NCBI RefSeq assembly: GCF_004352825.1
Contig: NZ_SJRW01000001.1
Span: 62,001 to 126,000, forward strand
DNA length: 64,000 nucleotides
Reading direction: 5' to 3'
Source of the DNA: Luteimonas arsenica
GTDB lineage: Bacteria > Pseudomonadota > Gammaproteobacteria > Xanthomonadales > Xanthomonadaceae
The position numbers and the translations under genes were made by a program. The notes under the pieces are model-generated. The model was not told the origin of the DNA and ran no database searches. It saw nothing but the letters and a program-made list of their open reading frames with translations. Positions 55,713 to 64,000 of this stretch are shown here, piece by piece; the stretch's first letter is position 1, and each line of letters opens with the position of its first letter.

Positions 55713-57209
55713 TCAGCGCCGACCGATGCTTTCGCGCATCGGCAACGACTGCGGCCAGCCGCCGGCCAGCGCGCGGTACAGCGCGACCGCGCCGGTGGCG
55801 CTGCGGGTCCGGGCTTCGACGAAGGCATCCTCGGCCTGCAGCCGCGTGCGTTCGGCGTCCAGTACCTCCAGCAGTCCGGTGGCGCCCGCCTCGAAGCGCG
55901 TGCGCGCCAGCTCCGCGGCACGCGCGCTGTCGCGTGCCGCGTGTTCGAGGTGGGCATCCTCTATTCGCGCACGGTCCAGGCGCACCAGGGCGTTCTCCGT
56001 GTCTTCCAGTGCGAGCAGCACCGCCTGCTGGTAGCGCGCGAGTTCACCGGCGGCATCGGCATCGGCGGCGGCGATGCGCGCGCGCACCCGGCCGACGTCG
56101 AGGAAGGACCAGTCGATGCCCAGCGCCAGCAGGCGGGTCTCGCTGTCGCGTTCGAACAGCGCGCCGGCATCGATCGCCTGGCTGCCGATCAGGCCGCCCA
56201 GGGTGAAGCGCGGGAACAGGTCGGCGGTGGCGACGCCGATGCGGGCGGTCGCGGCGTGCAGGCGTGCTTCCGCGGCGGCCACGTCCGGGCGCCGGCGCAG
56301 CAGCGCGCCGGGGGTGCCGGGGTCGATCGCGGACGGCAGCGTCGGCAGCGGCGCGGCGGCATCCAGCGAAGCGACCACGGCATCGGGACTGCGCCCGGTG
56401 AGCACGGCCAGGCGGTGCATGGCGAAGGCGACCTGCGCTTCGAGCGCGGGAATCCGCGCCGAGGTCGCCTCGAGCTGGGCGCGGGCGCGGGTAGTGTCGA
56501 ATTCGCTGTCGCGGCCGGCATCGAAACGCGCCTGCACCAGTTCCAGGGTCTCGCGCTGGTTGTCGGCGTTGCCGCGCGCCACCCGCAGGCGTTCCTGCGT
56601 CCCGCGCAGCTCCAGGTAGGTGCGCGCGACCTCGCCCGCGATCGCGACCTGGGCCGCCTGCAGGTCGGCGTAGCCGGCCAGCGCCTCCGCGCGGCCGGCC
56701 TCGACGCCGCGGCGGATGCGCCCGAACAGGTCGAGCTCCCAGGCCGCGGTGACGCCCGCGCTGTAGCTTTCGCCGTCTCGGTCACCGCGCGCGACGCCTG
56801 GCATCTGGTCGGCGCTGGCGCGCGAGTCGCCGGCTTCGGCCCGTGCGGTGAGCGTCGGATAGCGGTCGAACTTCGCCCCGCGCAGCAGGGCGTTGGCGCG
56901 GTCGTAGCGGGCGAGCGCGATGCGCAGGTCGTGGTTGGATGCCAGCGCGTCCTCAACCAGCGTGCTCAGCTGCGCGTCGCCGAAGCCCTCCCAGAACGGG
57001 CCGTGCGCGGCGTCGGGGGTGGCATTGGCCGCCGCGGCGCCGGCTTCGGTCCCGGCATCGGCGGCGACGGCGGCATGGTGGAACGCCTCGTCGGGCGGAA
57101 GCTCCGGGCGGACGAAGTCCGGACCCATCGCGCAGGCCGCCAGCAGGGCCGTCGCCAGCGGCGCGGCGAGGAGGCGCGGGATCCGCGCGATGCGGGAATG
57201 GCTGCTCAT
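55713..57209 (-). CDS. Outer membrane efflux factor, NodT/OprM family
   Basis: A 498-residue lipoprotein (lipobox LLAAC, then AMGPDF) with the duplicated coiled-coil TolC-type repeats of OMFs, each containing a long Ala/Arg/Glu helical part. It forms the outer membrane duct for the RND pump encoded just upstream (57237). Third structural gene of a tripartite unit; corresponds in position to SmeX or OprN. Confidence 0.93.
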   Translation of the reverse strand: MSSHSRIARIPRLLAAPLATALLAACAMGPDFVRPELPPDEAFHHAAVAADAGTEAGAAAANATPDAAHGPFWEGFGDAQLSTLVEDALASNHDLRIALARYDRANALLRGAKFDRYPTLTARAEAGDSRASADQMPGVARGDRDGESYSAGVTAAWELDLFGRIRRGVEAGRAEALAGYADLQAAQVAIAGEVARTYLELRGTQERLRVARGNADNQRETLELVQARFDAGRDSEFDTTRARAQLEATSARIPALEAQVAFAMHRLAVLTGRSPDAVVASLDAAAPLPTLPSAIDPGTPGALLRRRPDVAAAEARLHAATARIGVATADLFPRFTLGGLIGSQAIDAGALFERDSETRLLALGIDWSFLDVGRVRARIAAADADAAGELARYQQAVLLALEDTENALVRLDRARIEDAHLEHAARDSARAAELARTRFEAGATGLLEVLDAERTRLQAEDAFVEARTRSATGAVALYRALAGGWPQSLPMRESIGRR

Positions 57210-57236
57210 CGGGAAAACTCCTTCACGGATGGCGGA

Positions 57237-60200
57237 TCAGGCCTGCAGGGCCGGGTCGGCGGCGGTGGTGGTTTCAGGCGATGCACGGCGGGTGACCAGC
57301 TTGCGCAATGCGACGTAGAACACCGGCGTCAGGAACAGGCCGAACACGGTCACACCGAGCATTCCGGCGAACACGGTGATGCCAGTGGCCGAGCGCACCT
57401 CCGCGCCGGCGCCCGACGACAGCACCAGCGGCACGGTGCCGGCGATGAAGGCGATCGAGGTCATGATGATCGGGCGCAGGCGCAGCCGGCAGGCTTCCAG
57501 CGCGGCCTCCACGATGCCTTTGCCCTGCAGCTCCAGTTCGCGCGCGAACTCGACGATCAGGATCGCGTTCTTGCACGCCAGGCCCATCAGCACCACCAGC
57601 CCGACCTGCACGAAGACGTTGTTGTCGCCGCCGGTCAGCCACACGCCCAGCAGCGCCGACAGCATGCACATCGGCACGATCAGGATCACCGCCAGCGGCA
57701 GCGTCCAGCTTTCGTACAGCGCCGCCAGCACCAGGAACGCGAGCAGGATCGCAAGCGGGAACACCACCAGCGCGGCATTGCCCTGCGTGGCCTGCTGGTA
57801 GCTCAGGTCGGTCCACTCGATCGCCATGCCGTTGGGCAGGATCCCTTCCGCCAGCTCGGCCACCTTGGCCATGCCCTCGGTCGACGACATCACCCGCGGG
57901 TCGACGTCGCCGGCGAGGTCGGCGGCCGGGTAGCCGTTGTAGCGCAGCACCGGGTCGGGGCCGAAGGTCTGGCGCACGCTCACCATCGAGCCGATCGGCA
58001 CCATTTCGCCGCGGTCGTTGCGGGTGCGCAGGTTGGCGATGTCCTCGACGCCGTCGCGGAACGGCGCGTCGGCCTGCGCGATCACCTGCCAGGTGCGCCC
58101 GAAGCGGTTGAAGTCGTTGACGTAGGCCGAGCCGAGGTAGGTCTGCAGGGTGTCGAACAGTTCGGTCAGGGGCACGCCCTGGGCCTTGGCTTTGACCCGG
58201 TCGACCTCGGCATCGAGCTGCGGCACGTTGGCCTGGTAGGTGGTATTGGCGAAACCCATGCCCGGGGTCTGCATCAGCGCGCCCTGCATGGCGCTGGTCG
58301 CCTCCTGCAGCGCGCCGTAGCCGAGGTTGGCGCGGTCCTCGATGAACAGCTGGTAGCCGGCACCGTTGCCCAGGCCGAGGATCGGCGGCGGCATCACCGA
58401 GAAGGTGAAACCCTCCTGCAGGCCGGCGATCTTCTGGTTGATCTCGGCGTTGATCTCCAGCGCGCTCCGCTTGCGCTCCGAGAACGGATCCAGCGGCAGG
58501 AACACCACGCCGGTGTTGGGCGTGTTGGTGAACTGCACCGCGTTCAGGCCCGGGAACGCGATCGAGTGCGCGACGCCCTCGGTGTCCATCGCGATCTCGC
58601 TGACCTTGCGCAGCAGCGCGTCGGTGCGGGAGATCGAGGCACCCTCGGGCAGCTTCACGCCGGCGACCAGGTACAGCTTGTCCTGCACCGGGATGAAGCC
58701 CGCCGGCACCGCCTTGAACATCAGCCCGGTCCCGGCCAGCAGCACGGCGTAGACCACGAACACCATGCCGCGGCGGCCGAGCGTGCGCGACACCGCGCCC
58801 TGGTACCTGCTGGAGCTGGCGCCGAAGAACCGGTTGAACGGCTTGAACACCCAACCGAACAGGCGGTCGATGAGCCGAGTGGGCGCGTCCTTGGGCGCGC
58901 CGTGCGGCTTCAGTAGGCGCGCGGCCAGCGCCGGCGACAGGGTCAGCGAGTTGATCGCCGAGATCACCGTCGAGATCGCGATGGTGACCGCGAACTGCTT
59001 GTAGAACTGGCCGGTCACGCCCGACAGGAAGGCCATCGGCACGAACACCGCGCACAGCACCAGGGCGATGGCGATGATCGGCCCGGACACCTCGCGCATG
59101 GCCTGGTGCGCGGCTTCGAGCGGGCTCAGGCCCTCCTCGATGTTGCGCTCGACGTTCTCCACCACCACGATCGCGTCGTCGACCACGATGCCGATCGACA
59201 GCACCAGGCCGAACAGGCTGAGCGTGTTGATCGAGAAGCCGAGCAGGTATAGCGCGGCGAAGGTGCCGACGATCGATACCGGCACCGCGATCAGCGGAAT
59301 GATCGACGCGCGCCAGGTCTGCAGGAACAGGATCACCACCAGCACCACCAGCAGCACCGCCTCGAGCAAGGTGGCGACCACGGCCTTGATCGAATCGCGC
59401 ACGAAGATGGTGGTGTCGTAGACGGCCTCGTACTCGATGCCCTCGGGGAAGCGCTGCGCGACCTCGTCCATATTGGCGATCACCGCGTCGCGGATCTCGA
59501 GCGCGTTGGCGCCGGGCGCCTGGAAGATGCCGATGCCGACCGCGTTGTTGCCGTCGAGCTGCGAGCGCAGGGTGTAGTCGCCCGCGCCCAGCTCCAGGCG
59601 GGCGACGTCGGACAGGCGCACGATCTCGCCGTCGGCGCCGGCCTTGACCACGATGTCGCCGAACTCCTGCTCGGTCTCCAGGCGGCCGCGGGCGTTGATC
59701 AGGGTGAGGAAGTCGCTGTCGGGCATCGGTTCGGCGCCGAGCTGGCCGGCGGACACCTGCACGTTCTGCTCGCGCATCGCGCGCAGCACGTCGCTTGCGG
59801 TCAACCCGCGCGAGGCGATCGCATCGGGATCGAGCCAGGCGCGCATCGCGTAGTCGCCGCCGCCGAACACCTGCGCGTCGCCGACGCCGGGCAGGCGCGC
59901 CAGCGCGTCCTTGACGTGCAGGCGCGCGTAATTTCGCAGGTACAGGGTGTCGTACTTGCCCTCGGGCGAGGTCAGGTGCACCACCATCAGGAACACCGGG
60001 GACTGCTTCTGCGTGGTCACGCCCTGCCGGCGCACGTCCTCCGGCAGTCGCGCCAGCGCCTGGCTGACGCGGTTCTGCACGCGTACCGTGGCGTCGTCGG
60101 GGTCGGTGCCGGGCTTGAAGGTGACCGTCATCTGCAGCACGCCGTCGGAGCCGGCGACCGACTTGATGTACATCATGTCCTCGACGCCGTTGATGGCCTC

Positions 60201-60404
60201 TTCCAGCGGCGTGGACACGGTTTCCGCGATCACCTTGGGATTGGCGCCGGGATACACCGTGCGCACCATCACCGAGGGCGGCACCACTTCGGGGTATTCG
60301 CCGATCGGCAGCAGCGGGATCGAGATCAGGCCGGCGGCGAAGATCACGATCGACAGCACGGCGGCGAAGATCGGGCGGTCGATGAAGAACCTGGAGAAGT
60401 CCAT
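57237..60404 (-). CDS. RND multidrug efflux permease, MexF/SmeW-like
   Basis: A 1055-residue HAE1 pump with 12 transmembrane helices. FIDRPIFAAVLSIVIFAAG at the N-terminus, the proton-relay DD pair in GIVVDDAIVVVENVERN and GLACKNAILIVEFA are conserved. Identity pattern along the chain is closest to MexF: EYPEVVPPSVMVRTVYPGAN and ILFLQTWRASIIPLIAVPVS. Substrates in this subgroup include quinolones, chloramphenicol and quinones. Between the adaptor and OMF genes. Confidence 0.95.
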   Translation of the reverse strand: MDFSRFFIDRPIFAAVLSIVIFAAGLISIPLLPIGEYPEVVPPSVMVRTVYPGANPKVIAETVSTPLEEAINGVEDMMYIKSVAGSDGVLQMTVTFKPGTDPDDATVRVQNRVSQALARLPEDVRRQGVTTQKQSPVFLMVVHLTSPEGKYDTLYLRNYARLHVKDALARLPGVGDAQVFGGGDYAMRAWLDPDAIASRGLTASDVLRAMREQNVQVSAGQLGAEPMPDSDFLTLINARGRLETEQEFGDIVVKAGADGEIVRLSDVARLELGAGDYTLRSQLDGNNAVGIGIFQAPGANALEIRDAVIANMDEVAQRFPEGIEYEAVYDTTIFVRDSIKAVVATLLEAVLLVVLVVILFLQTWRASIIPLIAVPVSIVGTFAALYLLGFSINTLSLFGLVLSIGIVVDDAIVVVENVERNIEEGLSPLEAAHQAMREVSGPIIAIALVLCAVFVPMAFLSGVTGQFYKQFAVTIAISTVISAINSLTLSPALAARLLKPHGAPKDAPTRLIDRLFGWVFKPFNRFFGASSSRYQGAVSRTLGRRGMVFVVYAVLLAGTGLMFKAVPAGFIPVQDKLYLVAGVKLPEGASISRTDALLRKVSEIAMDTEGVAHSIAFPGLNAVQFTNTPNTGVVFLPLDPFSERKRSALEINAEINQKIAGLQEGFTFSVMPPPILGLGNGAGYQLFIEDRANLGYGALQEATSAMQGALMQTPGMGFANTTYQANVPQLDAEVDRVKAKAQGVPLTELFDTLQTYLGSAYVNDFNRFGRTWQVIAQADAPFRDGVEDIANLRTRNDRGEMVPIGSMVSVRQTFGPDPVLRYNGYPAADLAGDVDPRVMSSTEGMAKVAELAEGILPNGMAIEWTDLSYQQATQGNAALVVFPLAILLAFLVLAALYESWTLPLAVILIVPMCMLSALLGVWLTGGDNNVFVQVGLVVLMGLACKNAILIVEFARELELQGKGIVEAALEACRLRLRPIIMTSIAFIAGTVPLVLSSGAGAEVRSATGITVFAGMLGVTVFGLFLTPVFYVALRKLVTRRASPETTTAADPALQA

Positions 60405-60566
60405 GTGGCATTCCTTCGCGGCGACGGGCCGCGTGGGTCCTGGCCCCGCGGGGCGGGGCTCGGGAAAGAAGGTGCCGGCGTCGCCGCCCCGGCCCGCGCA
60501 AGGGGAGGGGATCCGCGGACGGGGGCGACGGCCGGCTGGGGGAAGGGGTCTACCCGTGTTACGGCG

Positions 60567-61769
60567 TCATCGCGTGCCTGCCGTGGCGACGGCCTCGCCC
60601 TTGGGTGGCGGCACCATCGCGACCTGCGTCGGCGCCACCGGCATGCCCGGGAAGAACACCCGCTGCACGCCGTTGACGATCACCCGGTCGCCGGGTTCGA
60701 GCCCCGACTGCACCACGCGCAGGCCGTCGACCATGCGTCCGAGCACCACGTCGCGGCGCTGCGCGGTGTCGCCTTCGCCCAGCACGTAGACGTACTTGCG
60801 GTCCTGGTCGGTGAGCACCGCCTTGTCGTCGACCAGCAGGGCATCGAACTCGGCGCTGCCTTCGATCTGCACGCGGGCGAACAGGCCCGGCGTGAACACG
60901 CGGTCGGGGTTGGGCAGCACCGCGCGCGCACGCACCGTGCCGGTGGTGCTGTCGACCTGGTTGTCGATGAAATCGACCGTGCCGGCATGCGGGTGGCCGG
61001 TCTCGTCCGCCAGCCCCACGCGCACCGGATTGCCGGCGGCGTCGCGCTCGCCGCTGCGCGCCAGCGCCTGGTAGCGCAGGAAGGCGCGCTCGTCGGCCTC
61101 GAAGTGGACGTGCACCGGGTCCTGCGAGACCACCGTGGTCAGCAGGGTGGCGTCGGCCTGGGCGAGGTTGCCCTCGGTGACCAGGGCGCGCCCGGCGCGG
61201 CCGGCGACCGGCGCGCGCACCTCGGTGAACTGCAGGTCCAGGCGCGCCGCGGCCACCGCGGCTTCGGCGGCGCGGACGCCGGCGTTGCCCTGGGCGGTCG
61301 CGGCGCGCCGGGTCTCGAACTCCTCGCGCGAGATCGCGCGGGCTTCGATCAGCGACTGCGCGCGCTCGTGCTGGGTCGTGGCCAGCCGCGCCTCGGCGCG
61401 CGCGCGCTCGAGCTGGGCCTGGGCCTGGTCGAGCGCGGCGCGGTAGGGGCGCGGGTCGATCACGAACAGCAGGTCGCCCTTGGCGACTTCGCTGCCTTCC
61501 TCGTAGGCCACGCGCTGCACGTAGCCGCTGACGCGCGGCCGCAGCTCGACCGATTCGATCGCGGCGATGCGGCCGCTGAACTCGTCCCACTGCCGTACCT
61601 GGCGGGAGAGCACGGTGGCGACGCCGACTTCGGGCGCCGGGGCAGCCTCGGCGCCGGGTGCCGCCTGGCTGCTGCAGCCGGCGCTGGCCAGCGCGATCGC
61701 GGCGCCGAGCGCGACCGCGACCAGGGACAGGCGGATGCCGGAATCGACGATGACGGTGCGGATGTTCAT
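60567..61769 (-). CDS. RND periplasmic adaptor, MexE/SmeV-like lipoprotein
   Basis: A 400-residue membrane fusion protein; lipobox LASAGC. RVSGYVQRVAYEEGSEVAKGDLLFVIDPRPY is the first lipoyl half, followed by a helical hairpin (AQAQLERARAEARLATTQ) and the second lipoyl half FTEVRAPVAGRAGRALV, then beta-barrel and MP domains. ATG 61769 overlaps the preceding SDR stop as ATGA, so the two are coupled. It connects the RND pump with the outer-membrane factor. Confidence 0.94.
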   Translation of the reverse strand: MNIRTVIVDSGIRLSLVAVALGAAIALASAGCSSQAAPGAEAAPAPEVGVATVLSRQVRQWDEFSGRIAAIESVELRPRVSGYVQRVAYEEGSEVAKGDLLFVIDPRPYRAALDQAQAQLERARAEARLATTQHERAQSLIEARAISREEFETRRAATAQGNAGVRAAEAAVAAARLDLQFTEVRAPVAGRAGRALVTEGNLAQADATLLTTVVSQDPVHVHFEADERAFLRYQALARSGERDAAGNPVRVGLADETGHPHAGTVDFIDNQVDSTTGTVRARAVLPNPDRVFTPGLFARVQIEGSAEFDALLVDDKAVLTDQDRKYVYVLGEGDTAQRRDVVLGRMVDGLRVVQSGLEPGDRVIVNGVQRVFFPGMPVAPTQVAMVPPPKGEAVATAGTR

Positions 61770-62515
61770 GGCGAATGGTTTTCCTTCGACGCGGGGGAAG
61801 TCGGGGGCAGGGCGGCCGTCGGCAGGGCGGCGCGGGGCGGGAAGCGGACCAGCGGCTGGGCGCAGCCGCCGCCATCGAGCAGATGCAGGACCTGGCGCGC
61901 GACGGCGTCGGCGTCGGGCCAGCGTTCGCAGGCGTGGCGGGCGTTGTCCGCGGTGCGCGCCGGCGAATCCACCGACAGCATGCGCACCCGCAGCGGCAGC
62001 GCGCGGGCCTCGTCGTGGAGCACGCGCGCCAGCATCCGCAGCGCCGCCGCGCCGATGGAGTGGTGGCCGTAGCCGGCCCAGGGCTGCTCCGCGCCCGGGC
62101 CGCCGACCAAGACGTAGCCGGCGTCTGGCTGCTGTGCCAGCAGCGGCATCAGGTGGCGCGCGGCGAACAGGTGCGGCAGCAGGTCCTCGTCGAGGCGGCG
62201 CTGCAGGAAATCGGCGCGGGCATCGAGCAGGCGGCCGCGTTCGGCCTGGCCGCGGATCGCGGCGACCATGCCCGTCGGCGGCGCGCCACGCAGCGATCCG
62301 ATGCGCGCCGCCAGCCGCGCGGCGTCGCCGTCGCTGGCGATCGTGGCGGCAAGGGTGGCGATGTCGGCGTCGCGGCCGTGGCTGCGCTTGAGCTGCGCCA
62401 GCCTGCGGGCGTCGCGGGCCACCGCGATCACGCCGCGCCCTTCGGCCAGCGCATGGCCGACCACGGCGCGACCGATGGCCCCGGTCGCGCCCAGGACAAT
62501 CAGGCGGCCGCTCAT
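61766..62515 (-). CDS. SDR-family oxidoreductase of the efflux operon
   Basis: A 249-residue protein with the Rossmann motif LGATGAIG near its start; the usual YxxxK is not obvious (YGHHSIGAAA instead), so it may be an atypical SDR. It occupies the position of smeU1 in the Stenotrophomonas smeU1-V-W-U2-X operon. ATG 62515 is chosen because it forms an ATGA overlap with the gene before it; the frame is open further upstream. Confidence 0.83.
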   Translation of the reverse strand: MSGRLIVLGATGAIGRAVVGHALAEGRGVIAVARDARRLAQLKRSHGRDADIATLAATIASDGDAARLAARIGSLRGAPPTGMVAAIRGQAERGRLLDARADFLQRRLDEDLLPHLFAARHLMPLLAQQPDAGYVLVGGPGAEQPWAGYGHHSIGAAALRMLARVLHDEARALPLRVRMLSVDSPARTADNARHACERWPDADAVARQVLHLLDGGGCAQPLVRFPPRAALPTAALPPTSPASKENHSP

Positions 62516-62769
62516 TGTCCCGTCCTCGGGATTTGTTCTCCCGTATTCGGGATGCCGGCGTAACGGTCGGCCATCGCCAGCACCGTCGCCGACACGGGCC
62601 TGGCCAGCGCGAACACCGGCAGCGCGAGTGCCGCTGCAATGCCCCAGGCCACCCCCGCACTCACCGCAAGCCACTGATTCGCAACAAGTGCGGCCAGGGC
62701 AAGCAGGTCCAGGGCGATCAGCGCGGACAGCGCATTGCGGAGCAGGGAGCGGCGGGTGGTGCGGGACAT
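62512..62769 (-). CDS. Small two-helix membrane protein leading the efflux operon
   Basis: An 85-residue protein with basic N-terminus (MSRTTRRSLLRN) and two hydrophobic segments, ALIALDLLALAALVANQ and AWGIAAALALPVFALARP, joined by a short loop. Its stop overlaps the SDR start by 4 nt (ATGA). No family recognised. It is the first gene of the five-gene efflux unit and would be co-regulated with it. Confidence 0.72.
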   Translation of the reverse strand: MSRTTRRSLLRNALSALIALDLLALAALVANQWLAVSAGVAWGIAAALALPVFALARPVSATVLAMADRYAGIPNTGEQIPRTGQ

Positions 62770-62820
62770 GGGAGGCGGCCAAGGGCGGGCAGGCCGACAA
62801 GATAGGCGCCGGATCGGCAC

Positions 62821-62848
62821 TTGATTAGCCGTCGGATCGGGGAATAAT
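62821..62848 (+). promoter_or_regulatory. Candidate promoter of the LysR gene in the divergent region
   Basis: TTGATT (62821-62826) and AATAAT (62843-62848) are 16 bp apart, with a predicted start near 62855 and GGAGG (62883-62887) before GTG 62894. A GGGA-N7-TCCC dyad at 62840-62854 overlaps the -10 region and could be part of an operator. The region 62770-62893 also has to serve the minus-strand operon. Confidence 0.5.
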
Positions 62849-62893
62849 TGTCCCTTCTCTGGTCCAATCCAGTACTCGCCCCGGAGGCGCCCC

Positions 62894-63949
62894 GTGAGCC
62901 GTGATCTCAACGACACGCTGATCTTCGTCAAGGTGGTCGAGCTCGGCAGCTTCATCGCCGCGGCCAAGGCCCTGCGCCTGCCCAAGACCACCGTCAGCCG
63001 CAAGGTGCAGGAGCTCGAGACGCGCCTGGGCGCGCAGCTGCTCCACCGCACCACGCGCAAGCTCGGCCTGTCCGAGGCCGGCAGCGTCTACTACGAGCAC
63101 TGCCAGCGCATCGCGCGCGAACTGGAAGAAGCCGAGAGCGCCGTCGGCCAGCTGCAGGGCGGCCCACGCGGCTGGCTGCGTTTCAGCGCGCCGTATTCCG
63201 CCGGCATCGCCTGGATCGCGCCGCTGCTGGGTGAGTTCCACGCCCGGCACCCCGAGGTCCGGCTGGAGATGTCGCTCAGCAACGAACAGGTCGATCTGAT
63301 CGATGGCGAGATCGACCTCGCGCTGCGCATCGGCAACCTGCCCGATTCCAACCTGGTCGCGCGCCGGCTGGCGGTGTTCCGCACCCAGGTCTATGCCAGC
63401 CCCTCCTACATCGAGCGACACGGCGAGCCCCTGCATCCCGACGACCTGCAGCACCACCGCACGCTGGCGATGCAGAAATCGCGGCGCAACGGCAGCTATT
63501 ACTGGCAGCTGGGCGATGGCGACGGACGTGCCGAGTACGGCATCGACCCGATCCTGGTCGCCAGCGATCCCGCGGCGCTGAAGGGCGCGCTGCTCTGCGG
63601 CGAGGGCCTGATGCTCGCCAGCGACGTCACCGTCAAGGCCTACGCCGAGAAGGGCATGGTGCAGCGCGTGCTGGCCGGCTGGACCGGCCCGGACCTGGAC
63701 TTCAACGCGGTGTTCCCGCGCGGCCATGTCACCTCGCCCAAGGTGCGCGCCTTCGTCGACTTCCTGGTCGAACGCCTGAACTTCGACGCCGACTACATGC
63801 AGGCGCTGTGCCCGAACATGCGCTGCCCCGACCAGGACAAGGTCGCCGCCGAACTCGACCGGGTGTCGAGGCAGCCGGCCACCGCGGCCGTGCCCGTCGC
63901 CGATGGCAAGCGCAAGGACCGCGATCTCGACGTCGAGGAAGCCGCCTGA
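62894..63949 (+). CDS. LysR-family regulator of the efflux operon
   Basis: A 351-residue LTTR. The winged HTH is at residues 3-62 (FVKVVELGSFIAAAKALRLPKTT, then VSRKVQELE), and the effector domain has WLRFSAPYSAG and GEIDLALRIGNLPDS. The length exceeds the usual ~300 by about 50 residues: a C-terminal tail with the Cys pair ALCPNMRC and a Lys/Asp-rich end. GTG 62894 follows GGAGG. Divergent from the efflux unit, as SmeRv and MexT are to theirs. The remaining 51 bp to the window end show no gene. Confidence 0.92.
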   Translation: MSRDLNDTLIFVKVVELGSFIAAAKALRLPKTTVSRKVQELETRLGAQLLHRTTRKLGLSEAGSVYYEHCQRIARELEEAESAVGQLQGGPRGWLRFSAPYSAGIAWIAPLLGEFHARHPEVRLEMSLSNEQVDLIDGEIDLALRIGNLPDSNLVARRLAVFRTQVYASPSYIERHGEPLHPDDLQHHRTLAMQKSRRNGSYYWQLGDGDGRAEYGIDPILVASDPAALKGALLCGEGLMLASDVTVKAYAEKGMVQRVLAGWTGPDLDFNAVFPRGHVTSPKVRAFVDFLVERLNFDADYMQALCPNMRCPDQDKVAAELDRVSRQPATAAVPVADGKRKDRDLDVEEAA

Positions 63950-64000
63950 ACCACCGGCCGCGCGGGAGGCCCCGCGTGCGGCCTCCGCTCAGCGTTCGGA

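Noticed and set aside
55527-58916. A plus-strand open frame of 1129 codons over the OMF and RND genes
   Set aside because: It is antisense to an unmistakable RND pump and OMF and has no recognisable family.

Overview
The window looks like chromosomal DNA from a high-GC gammaproteobacterium of the Xanthomonadaceae/Lysobacteraceae (Xanthomonas, Stenotrophomonas, Lysobacter or Luteimonas type). The case rests on three things: an Ax21-family outer membrane protein, a full oleA-oleB-oleC-oleD set for long-chain olefin synthesis, and a SmeVWX-like efflux operon with a divergent LysR gene. Coding density is high, codon third positions are strongly G/C, and no rRNA, tRNA, CRISPR array, integrase or transposase was seen. 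Genus cannot be fixed from the sequence alone.

Layout. 1-8.3 kb: a lipase-like hydrolase cut by the window edge, a periplasmic gamma-glutamyltransferase, a secreted protein of unknown function, an ankyrin-repeat protein, a second lipase-like hydrolase and a Ycf46-like AAA ATPase. 8.4-17.4 kb: a ParA-like ATPase, a translationally coupled sixA-yceI-phospholipase D trio, a 61-residue basic protein, a thioesterase-acyltransferase-hydrolase run, a TPR/sulfotransferase-like protein and a PEBP protein. 17.5-25 kb: uppP, then a nitrogen block consisting of glnA with a sigma-54 promoter and two NtrC boxes, an AmiD-like amidase, a RelBE-type toxin-antitoxin pair, and ntrB-ntrC with an NtrC box at the ntrB start. 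25-32 kb: a degenerate Cu/Zn-SOD paralogue followed by intact sodC, fadI, and hemD-hemX-hemY on the minus strand. 32-38 kb: rhodanese-secB-gpsA, a DUF481 barrel, Ax21, TrmL and an SDR. 38-50 kb: an M16 protease, then oleA, oleB, oleC and oleD interspersed with a TSUP permease, a SEC-C protein, a YkgJ protein and an unusual M20 peptidase. 50-55.7 kb: ytjA, ubiJ-ubiB, truC, arfB, an acyltransferase and a plant-type asparaginase. 55.7-64 kb: an RND efflux operon and its divergent LysR regulator.

How the parts work together. NtrB-NtrC probably controls glnA through the two boxes at 19332-19379 and its own operon through the box at 22393-22409, which recalls the enterobacterial glnALG loop although the genes are separated here. 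OleA condenses two fatty acyl-CoAs, OleD reduces the beta-keto acid, OleC closes a beta-lactone and OleB decarboxylates it to a cis-olefin. UbiJ and UbiB serve ubiquinone synthesis, and HemD, HemX and HemY serve haem synthesis.

Non-coding signals include a family of three GGGAGCGGCTAYAGCCGCGA hairpins, one of which lies inside the translated 5' end of truC; a separate 44-bp inverted repeat before ggt; and several start codons that sit exactly 6-7 nt after a -10-like hexamer, suggesting leaderless mRNAs for ntrB, oleB, oleC and ubiJ.
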